This document shows, piece after piece, positions 34,948 through 43,728 of a stretch of DNA of 64,000 nt. Position 1 is the first letter of the stretch. Each line of letters starts with the position of its first letter. A model generated the notes under the pieces. The model saw only the letters and a program-made list of their open reading frames with translations. It was not told the DNA's origin and made no database searches. The stretch spans positions 20,962 through 84,961 of the forward strand of contig ONKG01000004.1 in assembly GCA_900318375.1 (NCBI GenBank). The letters are read 5' to 3'. The translations under genes were made by a program, and so were the position numbers. Source of the DNA: an uncultured Lachnospiraceae bacterium (GTDB lineage: Bacteria > Bacillota > Clostridia > Lachnospirales > Lachnospiraceae).

Positions 34948-35526
34948 TCAGACGTCGTAATAGAGAACGTTTTCTCCGAGAGCACGTGCCGTATCTTCGC
35001 CCAGATAGTGTGCGACGATGGCGAGGCCGAAAGGAATCGCAGTTCCCATGGCGCGGCTGGTGATGATGTTTCCGCTTATGACTACCTTGTCGTGACTGAG
35101 CAGGGCGCCGCTCTCTTGAAGCAGCTGATCGCGGGTCGGGTTGCAGGTGGCGGGAATACCCTTGAGCAGGCCGAGCTCCGCAAAGATCCCGGGGGCAGCG
35201 CAGATAGCGGCGATCTGTTTTCCGCTCTCATAAAACGAGACTACCTGTTTCATAAGCTTCTCACAGGCGCGCAGATTAGGGGTCCCGGGAACGCCGCCGG
35301 GCAGGATGAGCATATCATATTCGTCAAAGTCCAGTTCTGCAATCGTAGTGTCCGTGCGGAAGGTGACTTCGTGGGAGGAGGTGACTTCGGGGATATCGTT
35401 GATCGAAACCTTCGTGCAGGGAATCCCTGCGCGGTAGAGAAGATCGACGACGGTGAGACCCTCGATCTCTTCACATCCGTCAGCAAAAAATATGGCGGTT
35501 TTCAGATCGATTTTTGCTTCAAACAT
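34948..35526 (-). CDS. DJ-1/PfpI family protein
   Basis: A 192-residue flavodoxin-like protein: KTAIFFADGCEEIEGL (conserved Glu), DMLILPGGVPGT, and IAAICAAPGIFAELG, where the Cys in AICAAP is the nucleophile elbow of the DJ-1 family. It is closest to the DJ-1/ThiJ/YajL type. Members act as deglycases, chaperones or redox sensors; the true activity is debated. The minus-strand ATG at 35526 follows AAGGAG. Longer starts (to 35583) run into the repeated 90-bp element and are unlikely. Confidence 0.9.
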   Translation of the reverse strand: MFEAKIDLKTAIFFADGCEEIEGLTVVDLLYRAGIPCTKVSINDIPEVTSSHEVTFRTDTTIAELDFDEYDMLILPGGVPGTPNLRACEKLMKQVVSFYESGKQIAAICAAPGIFAELGLLKGIPATCNPTRDQLLQESGALLSHDKVVISGNIITSRAMGTAIPFGLAIVAHYLGEDTARALGENVLYYDV

Positions 35527-35569
35527 ATATACTCCTTTCCTTTCATTACAGGTAATCCGCGCGCCGCGC

Positions 35570-35659
35570 GGCTTCTTCCTCATGTTTGGACGCTCGTCAA
35601 GGCCTCATGAGCGTTCGTGCCGGCACGACGCTCCCTCGGCTTTTCCTCGCTGTTTATTC
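35570..35659. repeat. 90-bp direct repeat, copy 1
   Basis: Matches 35767-35856 in 87 of 90 positions. It contains GAGCG-TTCGTGC and GCACGA-CGCTC arms around CG (11-bp stem with one bulged T) and a competing ACGCTC/GAGCGT pair. The hairpin tip here is GTGCCGGCAC. Confidence 0.85.
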
Positions 35660-35766
35660 CGCAGATATGTATGAATAAACGACGCATTGCTCCGCGCCGC
35701 GGGCGCTTTCGCAATGCTCCAACCATTCGGAATCCGCTCGTTTTGCGCGAAAAGCATGCGCCAAAC

Positions 35767-35856
35767 GGCTTCTTCCTCATGTTTGGACGCTCGTCAAGGC
35801 CTCAAGAGCGTTCGTGCATGCACGACGCTCCCTCGGCTTTTCCTCGCTGTTTATTC
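35767..35856. repeat. 90-bp direct repeat, copy 2
   Basis: Second copy of the element at 35570-35659; the hairpin tip reads GTGCATGCAC, so two changed bases keep the palindrome. Between the copies lie other dyads such as GCATTGC (35686-35692) with GCAATGC (35711-35717). The whole 35527-36096 gap has no credible gene; its short open frames only translate the repeat. Confidence 0.85.
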
Positions 35857-36096
35857 ATACATATTGTACCGCATATGAAGGGGCACGTCTAATAGAATCA
35901 GGATCGTCAGAGTTCTGTGTGAGTCCCGGGAGCTGAGGTTTTGCAAAATTTGTGCACAACAGGAAATTTGCATAAATGATGATTGCAGGTCAGACTTGTT
36001 ACGGTTTCAAGGCGGGACTCCTTGCGCAAGTAAAGTAAAATAGCTCAACTTTCTTTAAAATTACAGTGGTTATTTTTAGTGCAGTTTGATACAATA

Positions 36097-36126
36097 TTGA
36101 CAAACCGTGATAGTATTTTATTTAAT
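36097..36126 (+). promoter_or_regulatory. Predicted promoter of the hydrogenase gene
   Basis: TTGACA (36097-36102), 18-base spacer, TTTAAT (36121-36126), about 98 bases before the start codon in an A+T-rich stretch. ACAGYGGTTAT occurs on both sides (36063 and 36128) and could be a regulator site; no clear Rex-type operator was seen. Confidence 0.5.
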
Positions 36127-36223
36127 ACAGCGGTTATGTCAGCATCCTCGGAGATCGGTGATATTTCCGGGATGATTATGAGTGGAACTGGCAGGGGGCA
36201 CAGCAATTCAGGAGGAAATGAGT

Positions 36224-37717
36224 ATGGTAACAAATGATGCTACATTAGTTCGTCTGAAACATAGTATTATGGAAAAAGTGGCAGTGCTTGCATGGGAGGA
36301 CAATATCAATGATGAGTCTCTGAAACAGCTCACTTTAGAGATCAGTCCCGGACCTGTTGCAACGTATCGCTGCTGTGTTTATAAAGAAAGAGAAGTATCC
36401 AAGCAGAGAATCCGTCTTTCTCTTGGACTGAATCCTGACCCGGACAGTGATTCCAAGAATATTGTCCAGGTTATCCGCCCGGCATGTGAAGAGTGTCCTC
36501 TTGCTGCATATACTGTCACAGATAACTGCCGCCTTTGCATGGGTAAGGCCTGTATCAACTCCTGTCGTTTCGGCGCGATCTCGATCGGCGACCACAGGAC
36601 CAGAATCGATCCTTCCAAGTGCAAAGAGTGCGGCATGTGCGCAAATGCCTGCCCTTACGGCGCGATCGCTCACCTGGTCCGTCCCTGCAAGCGTGCCTGC
36701 CCTGTGGGTGCTCTTCAGTATGACGAGTTCGGCATCTGCAATATCGACGAATCCAAGTGCATCCAGTGCGGCCACTGCATCCATGCATGCCCCTTCGGTG
36801 CGATCGGCTCCAAGACCTATCTGACCGAGATCATCCGCCACATCAAGGCCGGTGATGAGGTCATTGCCATGGTCGCTCCCGCTACTGAGGGACAGTTCGG
36901 CCCGGATATCACCATGCTTTCCATCAAGAATGCTTTTAAGGAGATGGGCTTTGCCGACATGGTCGAAGTTGGTCTCGGCGGCGATATGACAGCTGCCTAC
37001 GAGTCCCTTGAGTGGACGGAAGCTGCTCACGAAGGCAAGAAGATGACGACTTCCTGCTGTCCTGCTTTCATCAATATGCAGCGCCAGCACTTCCCCAAGG
37101 TATTCCAGGAGAACGTCTCCAGCATCGTATCTCCCATGTGCGCGATTTCCCGTTACCTCAAGAAGACACATCCCGGCTGCATCACCGTCTTCCTCGGACC
37201 CTGCATTGCCAAGAAGTCCGAAGCGGCGGATCCCACTATTCCGGATAATGCAGACTATGTCATCACCTACGGCGAGTTCCGTGCGCTCATGCGTTCCAAG
37301 GGCGTCGAGGTCAAACCTGCCGACAACTCCTATCAGGAATCCTCTGTATGGGGCAAGCGCTTCGCTACTTCCGGCGGCGTTGCCAAAGCGGTTCTCGAGT
37401 GCATGCAGGAGCGCGGAGAGGATACCTCCGGTATCAAGCTTGTCCAGGTTGCAGGCGGCGATGCATGCAAGAAGACCCTGACCCTGCTCAAGGCAGGCAG
37501 ACTGTCCGAAGACTTCGTCGAGGGCATGATCTGCGAGGGCGGCTGCGTCGGCGGTCCTTCCAGGCACAGAACCGAGATGGAGATCAAGCGCGCGCGTGAA
37601 GGCCTCATCAAACAGGCTGACGGCCGCAAGGTTCTGGCAAACCTCAAGGATTATCCCATGGACATCTTCTCCATGTACCGCGACGGCCACATGGATGAGG
37701 AGTGCCTGCTGAAATAA
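36224..37717 (+). CDS. [FeFe] hydrogenase, group B-like
   Basis: A 497-residue iron-sulfur protein. The N-terminal part carries CEECPLA and CRLCMGKACINSC, then ferredoxin-type clusters CKECGMCANACP and CIQCGHCIHACP. The H-cluster motifs are TSCCPAF (L1, about residue 276), LGPCIAKKSE (L2) and MICEGGCVGGP (L3), giving the four cysteines that hold the H-cluster. This arrangement fits group B [FeFe] hydrogenases of Clostridia rather than the TSCCPxW/MPCxxK pattern of group A. It should produce or oxidise hydrogen with ferredoxin; group B roles are poorly known. ATG 36224 is chosen (AGGAGG eight bases upstream). Maturases HydE/F/G are not in the window. Confidence 0.9.
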   Translation: MVTNDATLVRLKHSIMEKVAVLAWEDNINDESLKQLTLEISPGPVATYRCCVYKEREVSKQRIRLSLGLNPDPDSDSKNIVQVIRPACEECPLAAYTVTDNCRLCMGKACINSCRFGAISIGDHRTRIDPSKCKECGMCANACPYGAIAHLVRPCKRACPVGALQYDEFGICNIDESKCIQCGHCIHACPFGAIGSKTYLTEIIRHIKAGDEVIAMVAPATEGQFGPDITMLSIKNAFKEMGFADMVEVGLGGDMTAAYESLEWTEAAHEGKKMTTSCCPAFINMQRQHFPKVFQENVSSIVSPMCAISRYLKKTHPGCITVFLGPCIAKKSEAADPTIPDNADYVITYGEFRALMRSKGVEVKPADNSYQESSVWGKRFATSGGVAKAVLECMQERGEDTSGIKLVQVAGGDACKKTLTLLKAGRLSEDFVEGMICEGGCVGGPSRHRTEMEIKRAREGLIKQADGRKVLANLKDYPMDIFSMYRDGHMDEECLLK

Positions 37718-37827
37718 GAGCAGGTCGGCCCATTGAAAGGAGGCTTTAAAGACTGCTTTCTTCCCGGGCGGACCCTTTCACTGACTGCAGGTCTGCGAAA
37801 GGATAAACTCATACTGATCGTCATTAC

Positions 37828-37858
37828 AGGGCGGGGGAATATTCCTCCGCCCTCTTTC
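37828..37858 (+). terminator. Terminator of the hydrogenase gene
   Basis: An 11-bp stem (37828-37838 with 37843-37853) with loop ATAT, followed by CTTTCT. The T-tract is weak but the stem is very stable. A looser dyad TCCGTGA/TCACGGA follows at about 37860-37917. The rest of the gap to 38020 holds nothing recognised. Confidence 0.7.
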
Positions 37859-38023
37859 TGTCCGTGAAAACAGAGAGAAATGCTCCGCGCGAAAGTCCCG
37901 GAATGTGATCACGGAGACAATTTCTTTCAGTCCCCTGACCGGCTCTGTACAGATAAATAAAATCGAACAGCTAAATGCCATAGCAAAATGTGTGTAAAAT
38001 GTCCTGATTTCCTCTAATTTTTA

Positions 38024-38053
38024 TTGGAAAAGGGTTCTTACTTGTGCTATAAT
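38024..38053 (+). promoter_or_regulatory. Predicted promoter of tig
   Basis: TTGGAA (38024-38029), 18-base spacer, TATAAT (38048-38053) preceded by TGC, an extended -10. Transcription would begin near 38060. Confidence 0.6.
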
Positions 38054-38059
38054 GCAATG

Positions 38060-38240
38060 TACTTGTGTAAACGCAGCCGTTTACGTCGTAAACCGGCTTC
38101 GTTTGCGTTCGCCGATTTGAACAATGCGCTGCATTGTGACCGCTGCGCAATTGGCCGAACGCCTTTTTATCCGGAAGGGTGTGTTCTTTTGCATGCCGGT
38201 CTGTTCCGGATGATGTGCAGCGTTTAGAGATACTGTAAAA
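38060..38240 (+). other. Structured leader of tig
   Basis: About 200 untranslated bases between promoter and tig. GTAAAC (38067-38072) can pair with GTTTAC (38079-38084), which can instead pair with GTAAAC (38088-38093): two exclusive hairpins. A larger stem GCGTTCG (38105-38111) with CGAACGC (38156-38162) encloses CAATGC-GCT-GCATTG (38122-38136) and is followed by CTTTTT, like an attenuator. No known leader class is recognised. Confidence 0.5.
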
Positions 38241-38263
38241 CTTGTTTGGAGGTTTATGTAACA

Positions 38264-39577
38264 ATGAGTGTAAGTGTTGAAAAACTGGAGAAAAGCATGG
38301 TAAGGCTCACAATCGAAGTGAGCGCCGAGGATTTTGATAAAGCGATCAATCAGGTCTATAACAGACAGAAGAGCAGGATGAATGTCCCCGGATTCCGTAA
38401 GGGCAAAACCCCCAGGAAGGTTCTTGAGAAGATGTACGGCGCGGCCATCTTTTATGAGGATGCTGCAAATGACTGCATCAACAGCTCCTACCCTGATGCC
38501 GCAAAAGAGAGCGGCGAGGAAATCGTCTCCAATCCCGAGATCAATGTGACACAGATCGAGGCAGGAAAGCCTTTTATCTATACTGCGGAAGTCGCTGTTA
38601 AGCCCCCTGTGAGCCTTGGCAAGTACAAGGGCGTAGAGGTTGACAAGCAGGTTATCACCGTCACTGATGAAGAAGTTGACGCTGAGATCCGCAAAGAGCA
38701 GGAAAAGAACGCTTCCAAGAATGAAATCACAGACCGCCCCGTCAAGGATGGCGATGAGATCGTTCTTGATTTTGAAGGCTTCTGTGACGGTGTTGCTTTC
38801 GAGGGCGGTAAGGGTACTGATTATCCCCTGACAATCGGTTCCGCTTCCTTTATTCCCGGCTTCGAGGAGCAGCTGGTCGGCGCCACGATCGGCGAGGAGA
38901 TGGAAGTCAATGTGACTTTCCCCGAGAATTATCAGTCTGATGATCTGGCAGGCAAGGACGCTATGTTCAAGTGCACTGTCAAGAAGATCACCGAGAAGAT
39001 CCTTCCTGAGCTTGATGACGAGTTCGCCGATGAAGTCTCCGAGTTCTCCACTCTTGCAGAGTACAAGGATGACGTCCGCAAGACCATCACAGAGCGCAAA
39101 GAGCGCACCGCGCAGACCGCAAAGGAAAATCAGGCGGTTGAGAAGGTTATCGCAGATGCTCATGTTGAGATCCCTGCTGCAATGCTCCGCACACAGCAGG
39201 AGCAGATGGTGAGCGAGTTCGAGCAGCAGGTCATGTCCCAGGGCATGAACTTCGAGGATTACCTCAAGTATGCGCAGACCAACAGAGAGCAGCTTACTGA
39301 GAACATGAAGGAAGATGCCGAGCGCCGCATCAAGTATCGTCTGGTCATGGAGCAGGTCGCCAAGGAAGAGAACATCGTGGCTACCGATGAGGATTTCGAA
39401 GAAGAGCTGAAGAAGATGGCTGATGCATACCGCATGGACGTTGAGACCATCAAGAAGTACTTTGTCGACCGCAAAGAGGGCATGATGGATGACATCGCTG
39501 TCCAGAAGGCTATTACTTTCGTAGCGGACAACGCTGTCGAAGTAGAAAAAAAGGCTGAGGAAGAGAAGGCTGAATAA
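38264..39577 (+). CDS. tig: Trigger factor, ribosome-bound chaperone
   Basis: A 437-residue protein. The N-terminal ribosome-binding domain has the signature VPGFRKGKTPRKVLEK (G-F-R-K-G-x-x-P) near residue 44; the middle FKBP-type prolyl isomerase domain lies around 150-245 (DGDEIVLDFEGF, FIPGFEEQLVG); the rest is the helical C-terminal cradle. It folds new proteins at the ribosome exit. ATG 38264 has GGAGG eleven bases upstream. It heads the order tig-clpP-clpX typical of Firmicutes. Confidence 0.96.
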   Translation: MSVSVEKLEKSMVRLTIEVSAEDFDKAINQVYNRQKSRMNVPGFRKGKTPRKVLEKMYGAAIFYEDAANDCINSSYPDAAKESGEEIVSNPEINVTQIEAGKPFIYTAEVAVKPPVSLGKYKGVEVDKQVITVTDEEVDAEIRKEQEKNASKNEITDRPVKDGDEIVLDFEGFCDGVAFEGGKGTDYPLTIGSASFIPGFEEQLVGATIGEEMEVNVTFPENYQSDDLAGKDAMFKCTVKKITEKILPELDDEFADEVSEFSTLAEYKDDVRKTITERKERTAQTAKENQAVEKVIADAHVEIPAAMLRTQQEQMVSEFEQQVMSQGMNFEDYLKYAQTNREQLTENMKEDAERRIKYRLVMEQVAKEENIVATDEDFEEELKKMADAYRMDVETIKKYFVDRKEGMMDDIAVQKAITFVADNAVEVEKKAEEEKAE

Positions 39578-39746
39578 AGCTGTCCGGAAAACCAGCCATA
39601 ATAATGGTGAGTCTGTGTGTGGAGTCTTTTCACGTGCGGACCTGATCAGAGAATGATTGAAGGGTCGAAAGGAACTCCGGCATGCTGGTAAAACCACCCG
39701 GAGTTACCCGCCGGTCCTTCTTATTCGCTTTATGAAAGGGAACAGT

Positions 39747-40346
39747 ATGGCTAATTTTATCCCTTATGTAGTTGAACAGACAGGAATGGGAGAGCGCTCT
39801 TATGACATTTTTTCGCGCCTCCTTAAAGAAAGAATCGTTTTTCTCGGTGACCAGGTCACAGATGCCTCCGCGGAACTGATCGTGGCCCAGATGCTTTTCC
39901 TCGAGGGAGAGGACCCCGAGAAGGACATTCAGTTTTATATCAACAGCCCCGGCGGATCTGTAACGGCGGGCATGGCGATTTATGACACAATGCATTTTGT
40001 AAAGTGTGATGTGTCCACGATCTGTGTCGGTATGGCGGCCAGCATGGGCGCTTTCCTGCTGGCGGGCGGAACGAAGGGAAAGAGATATTCTCTTCCTCAC
40101 AGTGAGATTCTGATTCATCAGCCTCTGGGCGGCACTGAGGGACAGGCGTCCGATATCGCGATCCAGGCGGCCCACATGGCCTTCACCAAGGATCGTCTCA
40201 GCAGACTGCTCTCCGAGAATACCGGCCAGCCTTATGATAAAATCGTGCAGGATACGGACCGCGATAACTGGATGACTCCCGAGCAGGCACTGGAGTATGG
40301 CCTGATCGATCATATTTACACGACCCGCAAGGAGATTACCCAGTAA
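39747..40346 (+). CDS. clpP: ATP-dependent Clp protease proteolytic subunit
   Basis: 199 residues. Catalytic Ser in [12 protein letters not shown], His in [12 protein letters not shown], Asp in [28 protein letters not shown] is the conserved handle region. It forms a tetradecameric chamber fed by ClpX. ATG 39747 (AAAGGGA five bases before) gives the standard N-terminus; longer starts are not supported. An AACTCCGG/CCGGAGTT hairpin (39673-39705) lies in its leader. Confidence 0.97.
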   Translation: MANFIPYVVEQTGMGERSYDIFSRLLKERIVFLGDQVTDASAELIVAQMLFLEGEDPEKDIQFYINSPGGSVTAGMAIYDTMHFVKCDVSTICVGMAASMGAFLLAGGTKGKRYSLPHSEILIHQPLGGTEGQASDIAIQAAHMAFTKDRLSRLLSENTGQPYDKIVQDTDRDNWMTPEQALEYGLIDHIYTTRKEITQ

Positions 40347-40385
40347 AGACGGGACTGTTGTATAACACAGTACAAAGAGGAATGT

Positions 40386-41735
40386 ATGGCAGATAATAAG
40401 AGAATGTATCCCGGTATGCGCAGATGCTCTTTCTGTAACCGCACGGAGAATATGGTAAACCGCCTGATCTCCGGACCGGAGGGAATCTATATCTGTGACG
40501 AGTGTGTCACGATCTGTATGGATATTCTCGAGGAATCGGAACGCGATGAGAACATGTCCCTTTCGACCCTCGACACAGACGGCATCAAGCTTCTGAAACC
40601 TGCTCAGATCAAGCGGTTTCTGGACGAATATGTAATCGGGCAGGAAGAGGCGAAAAAGGTTCTTTCTGTCGCTGTATACAATCATTACAAGCGTGTTGTC
40701 CGCGCCAAGGATATGGAAGAGGATGATGAGGTCGAACTGCAGAAGAGCAATATTCTGATGCTTGGTCCGACCGGTTCGGGAAAGACCTATCTTGCGCAGA
40801 CTCTTGCAAAGATCATTAATGTCCCCTTTGCGATCGCGGATGCCACGACACTCACAGAAGCCGGCTATGTCGGCGAAGACGTTGAGAACATCCTTCTTAA
40901 ACTGATCCAGGCCGCGGATTATAATATCGAACGCGCCCAGGTCGGCATTATCTATGTAGATGAGATCGATAAGATTTCCAAAAAGGGTGAAAATGTGTCG
41001 ATCACCCGGGATGTCTCCGGTGAGGGCGTGCAGCAGGCGCTTCTCAAGATCATCGAGGGAACCGTTGCTTCTGTTCCTCCCCAGGGCGGACGAAAGCATC
41101 CCCAGCAGGAGCTGATCCAGATCGATACCAACAATATCCTTTTCATCTGCGGCGGCGCCTTCTCCGGTCTGGATAAGATCATCAACAACCGCCTGGACAA
41201 GAGATCCATGGGTTTCCATGCGGAGATCGCGGACAAAGAAGAGAAGAAGCTCGGCAATGTGATCAAGAATGTTCTTCCCGAGGATCTGACCAAGTTCGGT
41301 CTGATCCCCGAGTTCATCGGCCGTGTTCCGGTCGTGGTCACTCTGGACGAGCTGGATAAAGAGGCGTTGGTGCGCATTCTCAAAGAGCCCAAAAACGCCA
41401 TCCTCAAGCAGTATCAGAAGCTGTTTTCTTATGACCGCGTCGAGCTCGATTATGAGGATGACGCTGTAGATGCGATTGCTGACAAGGCCCTTCAGCGCGG
41501 TACCGGCGCGCGCGGCCTGCGTTCCATCATGGAAAAGACCATGATGGATGTCATGTTCGATATTCCCTCGGATGAGACGATTGTATCCTGCGTGATTACC
41601 AGAGATTCGGTAGAGGGCTCTGCCCCTCCGAAAATCGTTCACGGGGAAAAGCCTCCGCTTCCTGAGAAAAAGACCTCCGGAAACAGCGGGAAAACGGCAA
41701 AACCGCGCCGCAAGAGTAAAGCAGCACGTGCATAA
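40386..41735 (+). CDS. clpX: ATP-dependent Clp protease ATP-binding subunit ClpX
   Basis: 449 residues. N-terminal zinc domain [12 protein letters not shown]...CDECV, Walker [14 protein letters not shown], Walker [11 protein letters not shown], and the ClpP-docking IGF-type loop region (FIGRVPV and LGNVIKN near 290-310). It unfolds substrates and hands them to ClpP, whose gene ends 39 bases upstream. C-terminal basic tail ([14 protein letters not shown]) is a little extended. lon does not follow, unlike in many relatives. Confidence 0.97.
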   Translation: MADNKRMYPGMRRCSFCNRTENMVNRLISGPEGIYICDECVTICMDILEESERDENMSLSTLDTDGIKLLKPAQIKRFLDEYVIGQEEAKKVLSVAVYNHYKRVVRAKDMEEDDEVELQKSNILMLGPTGSGKTYLAQTLAKIINVPFAIADATTLTEAGYVGEDVENILLKLIQAADYNIERAQVGIIYVDEIDKISKKGENVSITRDVSGEGVQQALLKIIEGTVASVPPQGGRKHPQQELIQIDTNNILFICGGAFSGLDKIINNRLDKRSMGFHAEIADKEEKKLGNVIKNVLPEDLTKFGLIPEFIGRVPVVVTLDELDKEALVRILKEPKNAILKQYQKLFSYDRVELDYEDDAVDAIADKALQRGTGARGLRSIMEKTMMDVMFDIPSDETIVSCVITRDSVEGSAPPKIVHGEKPPLPEKKTSGNSGKTAKPRRKSKAARA

Positions 41736-41786
41736 AGCACGGCAGCTGCTGTAAAACCTTGTTTTTGGTTTGCAGTGATCCGGACT

Positions 41787-41814
41787 TTGAAATACTACCG
41801 GTCTATGATATGAT
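41787..41814 (+). promoter_or_regulatory. Predicted promoter before the palindromic element
   Basis: TTGAAA (41787-41792), 16-base spacer, TATGAT (41809-41814). Transcription would begin just before the large palindrome and run into engB. Confidence 0.5.
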
Positions 41815-41845
41815 GTAAAGGCCAAAAGGTATCCGAAGGCTCTGA

Positions 41846-42004
41846 GTCTCGTCAAGTTGCACAAACAGCCGAAGGGCCTTGCACAGCTCCGAAGGAGATG
41901 TTGCGTGCCAGGTACTTAGCCGCTGATTTTTAGCGGCCTTAGTACCGCTGCCAGCGAGGGTAGAGCGAGAGCGTGCTCAAGGCGTTTGTGCTACTTGACG
42001 AGAC
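41846..42004 (+). repeat. 159-bp imperfect palindromic element upstream of engB
   Basis: The ends, 41846-41866 and 41984-42004, are 21-base inverted repeats with a single mismatch (GTCTCGTCAAG at the left end). Inside, GCCTTGCAC (41876-41884) pairs with GTG-CT-CAAGGC (41973-41983), and the tip is a hairpin of GGTACTTAGCCGCT (41911-41924) with AGCGGCCTTAGTACC (41932-41946). A side hairpin CTCC-GAA-GGAG is also seen. The whole element can fold into one long rod. No target-site duplication or open frame is evident, so it may be a leader RNA, a small RNA or a small non-autonomous mobile element. Confidence 0.75.
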
Positions 42005-42062
42005 GGTGTAACCTTAACCACTTTTTGACCTTGACATCATGATATTCTATTAGTGGAAAATA

Positions 42063-42728
42063 ATGATAATTAAAACAGTAAATCTTGCACTCGTCTGCGG
42101 GGTTACCAGCAAAATTCCGGCAGGTACTCTGCCGGAATTTGCATTTGCGGGCAGAAGCAATGTCGGAAAATCGACCCTGATCAACGGGCTTATGAACCGC
42201 AAGGCGCTCGCGCGTGTCAGTGCCCAGCCCGGAAAGACACAGACGATCAATTATTATGAAATCAATGGGGAATTCTTCCTTGTGGATCTTCCCGGCTATG
42301 GCTATGCCAGGGCTAATGTCAAGGTGAAAGAGCAGTGGGGAAAGATGATCGAGCGGTATCTTCATACCAGCAAGGAGCTCCGCACAGTTTTTCTGCTCCT
42401 GGATATCCGCCATGAGCCCACCGGGCAGGATGTGATGATGTATGACTGGATCCTTCAGGCAGGTTTTTCCCCGGTCATCATTGCGACCAAGGCAGATAAA
42501 ATCAAGCGCTCCCAGATTCAGAAGCAGCTGGCACTCCTTCGCAGGACACTGCGTGAGGAGAGCCATGTACATGCTGATGCCGGGCAGCCTCTGCGCATCA
42601 TACCCTGGTCCGGACAGACAAAGAGCGGCCGTGATGAGATCTATGCCGTTCTGGACGGATTTCTGGAACAGGGGGCGGATGCGATGCCTGAAGCATTGGA
42701 TACAGCTGACAAAGAAGATCAGTCATGA
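42063..42728 (+). CDS. engB: Ribosome biogenesis GTP-binding protein EngB/YsxC
   Basis: 221 residues. GTPase motifs: G1 AGRSNVGKSTLI (about residue 30), G2/G3 GKTQTINYYE and VDLPGYGYA, G4 TKADKIKRSQ. It assists 50S subunit assembly. The family normally ends near 200 residues; here a short acidic tail is added. The ribosome site is weak (AGTGGAAA), and a structured element lies 58 bases upstream. Confidence 0.95.
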   Translation: MIIKTVNLALVCGVTSKIPAGTLPEFAFAGRSNVGKSTLINGLMNRKALARVSAQPGKTQTINYYEINGEFFLVDLPGYGYARANVKVKEQWGKMIERYLHTSKELRTVFLLLDIRHEPTGQDVMMYDWILQAGFSPVIIATKADKIKRSQIQKQLALLRRTLREESHVHADAGQPLRIIPWSGQTKSGRDEIYAVLDGFLEQGADAMPEALDTADKEDQS

Positions 42729-42780
42729 TTCGTTTCAAAAGTCAGATCCCTTGGTAATTTATGTGAGGTCATAAGAAGCT

Positions 42781-43431
42781 ATGAAAAGCTACACCAGTAC
42801 CAGAAAATTCTATGCGGGCGGCTCTCTTATTCTGGGAATCCTCCTACTTTTGTGGCCTGCCGGCGCCCTGAGGATCGCGGGATATGCGGTCGGATTCGTC
42901 ATTATGGCAAGCGGCATTATTTCCTTTTTGTCCGCTCTGCGCAGAAGAAAACGGGGATATTCCTCAGGCGGAAGTCTGATCATCGGTGTCATTGTCACCC
43001 TGGTCGGCGGATGGATCTTTGTGAATCCTGAGAATTTCGCTTCTATTGTACCGACAGCGATCGGATATCTGATCATGTTCAACGGGATTCTGAACCTGGT
43101 CGAGACCTTCACTTTGTCCCGCGCACATTACGGAAAATGGTGGATCTCCCTGCTGGCAGCTGTGATGACTATTGTCCTGGGACTGGTCCTGGTCAATCAT
43201 GCCTTCGGCATTGCTGCAGCCATGGCCCGGATCGGGGGACTTGCCCTTCTGTTTAACGGCATTTCCGACTTATGGATCAACCGCCGTATTGACCGCTATG
43301 CGGGCGGCAGACGCAGAGCTTCCGGCGGCACAGGGTCAGCCAGGCGTGCACAGTCCTCTGCCGGAGGCAGCGGGCGCCATGATACTCCCGGCCCGGATGT
43401 CATCGATGCGGAGGATTACCGGGAACTGTAA
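42781..43431 (+). CDS. DUF308 (HdeD-like) membrane protein
   Basis: 216 residues with about six hydrophobic segments in three hairpin pairs (GGSLILGILLLLWPAGALR; GSLIIGVIVTLVGGWIFV; ISLLAAVMTIVLGLVLV), the internal repeat plan of DUF308 proteins. A Gly/Arg/Ser-rich cytoplasmic tail follows (about 175-216). Family members are linked to acid stress in enterobacteria but are otherwise uncharacterised. Confidence 0.85.
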   Translation: MKSYTSTRKFYAGGSLILGILLLLWPAGALRIAGYAVGFVIMASGIISFLSALRRRKRGYSSGGSLIIGVIVTLVGGWIFVNPENFASIVPTAIGYLIMFNGILNLVETFTLSRAHYGKWWISLLAAVMTIVLGLVLVNHAFGIAAAMARIGGLALLFNGISDLWINRRIDRYAGGRRRASGGTGSARRAQSSAGGSGRHDTPGPDVIDAEDYREL

Positions 43432-43550
43432 AAAGACGCTTTGCAGAGACTTTTTGTCCGTTTCTGCTGAAGATGCATTGAGCCTTTCAGCATAGCGGTT
43501 CGCATCCGATCCAGCTCCGTGACGGCTCGAAAACAGTGTTATTTTTTCTA

Positions 43551-43585
43551 CAGGCACAGAAATATCTTCTGTGTCTGTTTTTTTT
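43551..43585 (+). terminator. Rho-independent terminator after the DUF308 gene
   Basis: Stem CAGGCACAGAA (43551-43561) with TTCTGTGTCTG (43567-43577), loop ATATC, then TTTTTTTT. One G-T wobble. Confidence 0.9.
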
Positions 43586-43607
43586 GCACAAGCCTTTAAA
43601 AACAGGC

Positions 43608-43635
43608 TTGACAAGCGGATTATATGTGTTATAGT
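43608..43635 (+). promoter_or_regulatory. Predicted promoter of clpB
   Basis: TTGACA (43608-43613), 16-base spacer, TATAGT (43630-43635); a better -10 (TATAAT at 43636-43641) is too far at 22 bases. No CIRCE or CtsR tandem heptad was found, although clpB is heat-inducible in many Firmicutes. Confidence 0.5.
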
Positions 43636-43728
43636 TATAATAGAACAAAAGAAACAGGTTAAAGCCTGCCCGCACAGCATTCGAGGAAAAGGAAAATTTG
43701 AAAAAAACTGATGAGAGGAGGTAATCCT

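Noticed and set aside
35453-35892. Small open frames carrying the repeated peptide GFFLMFGRSSRP
   Set aside because: They only translate the 90-bp repeat; no ribosome sites, and the repeat shows structure-preserving rather than codon-preserving changes.
38024-38227. 67-residue open frame in the tig leader
   Set aside because: It overlaps the promoter and hairpins, lacks a ribosome site and has no recognisable features.
39630-41864. A 744-residue minus-strand open frame
   Set aside because: Antisense to clpP and clpX, both certain; no recognisable domain.
43586-43728. CIRCE or CtsR operator before clpB
   Set aside because: Neither TTAGCACTC-type dyad nor GGTCAAA tandem heptads are present.
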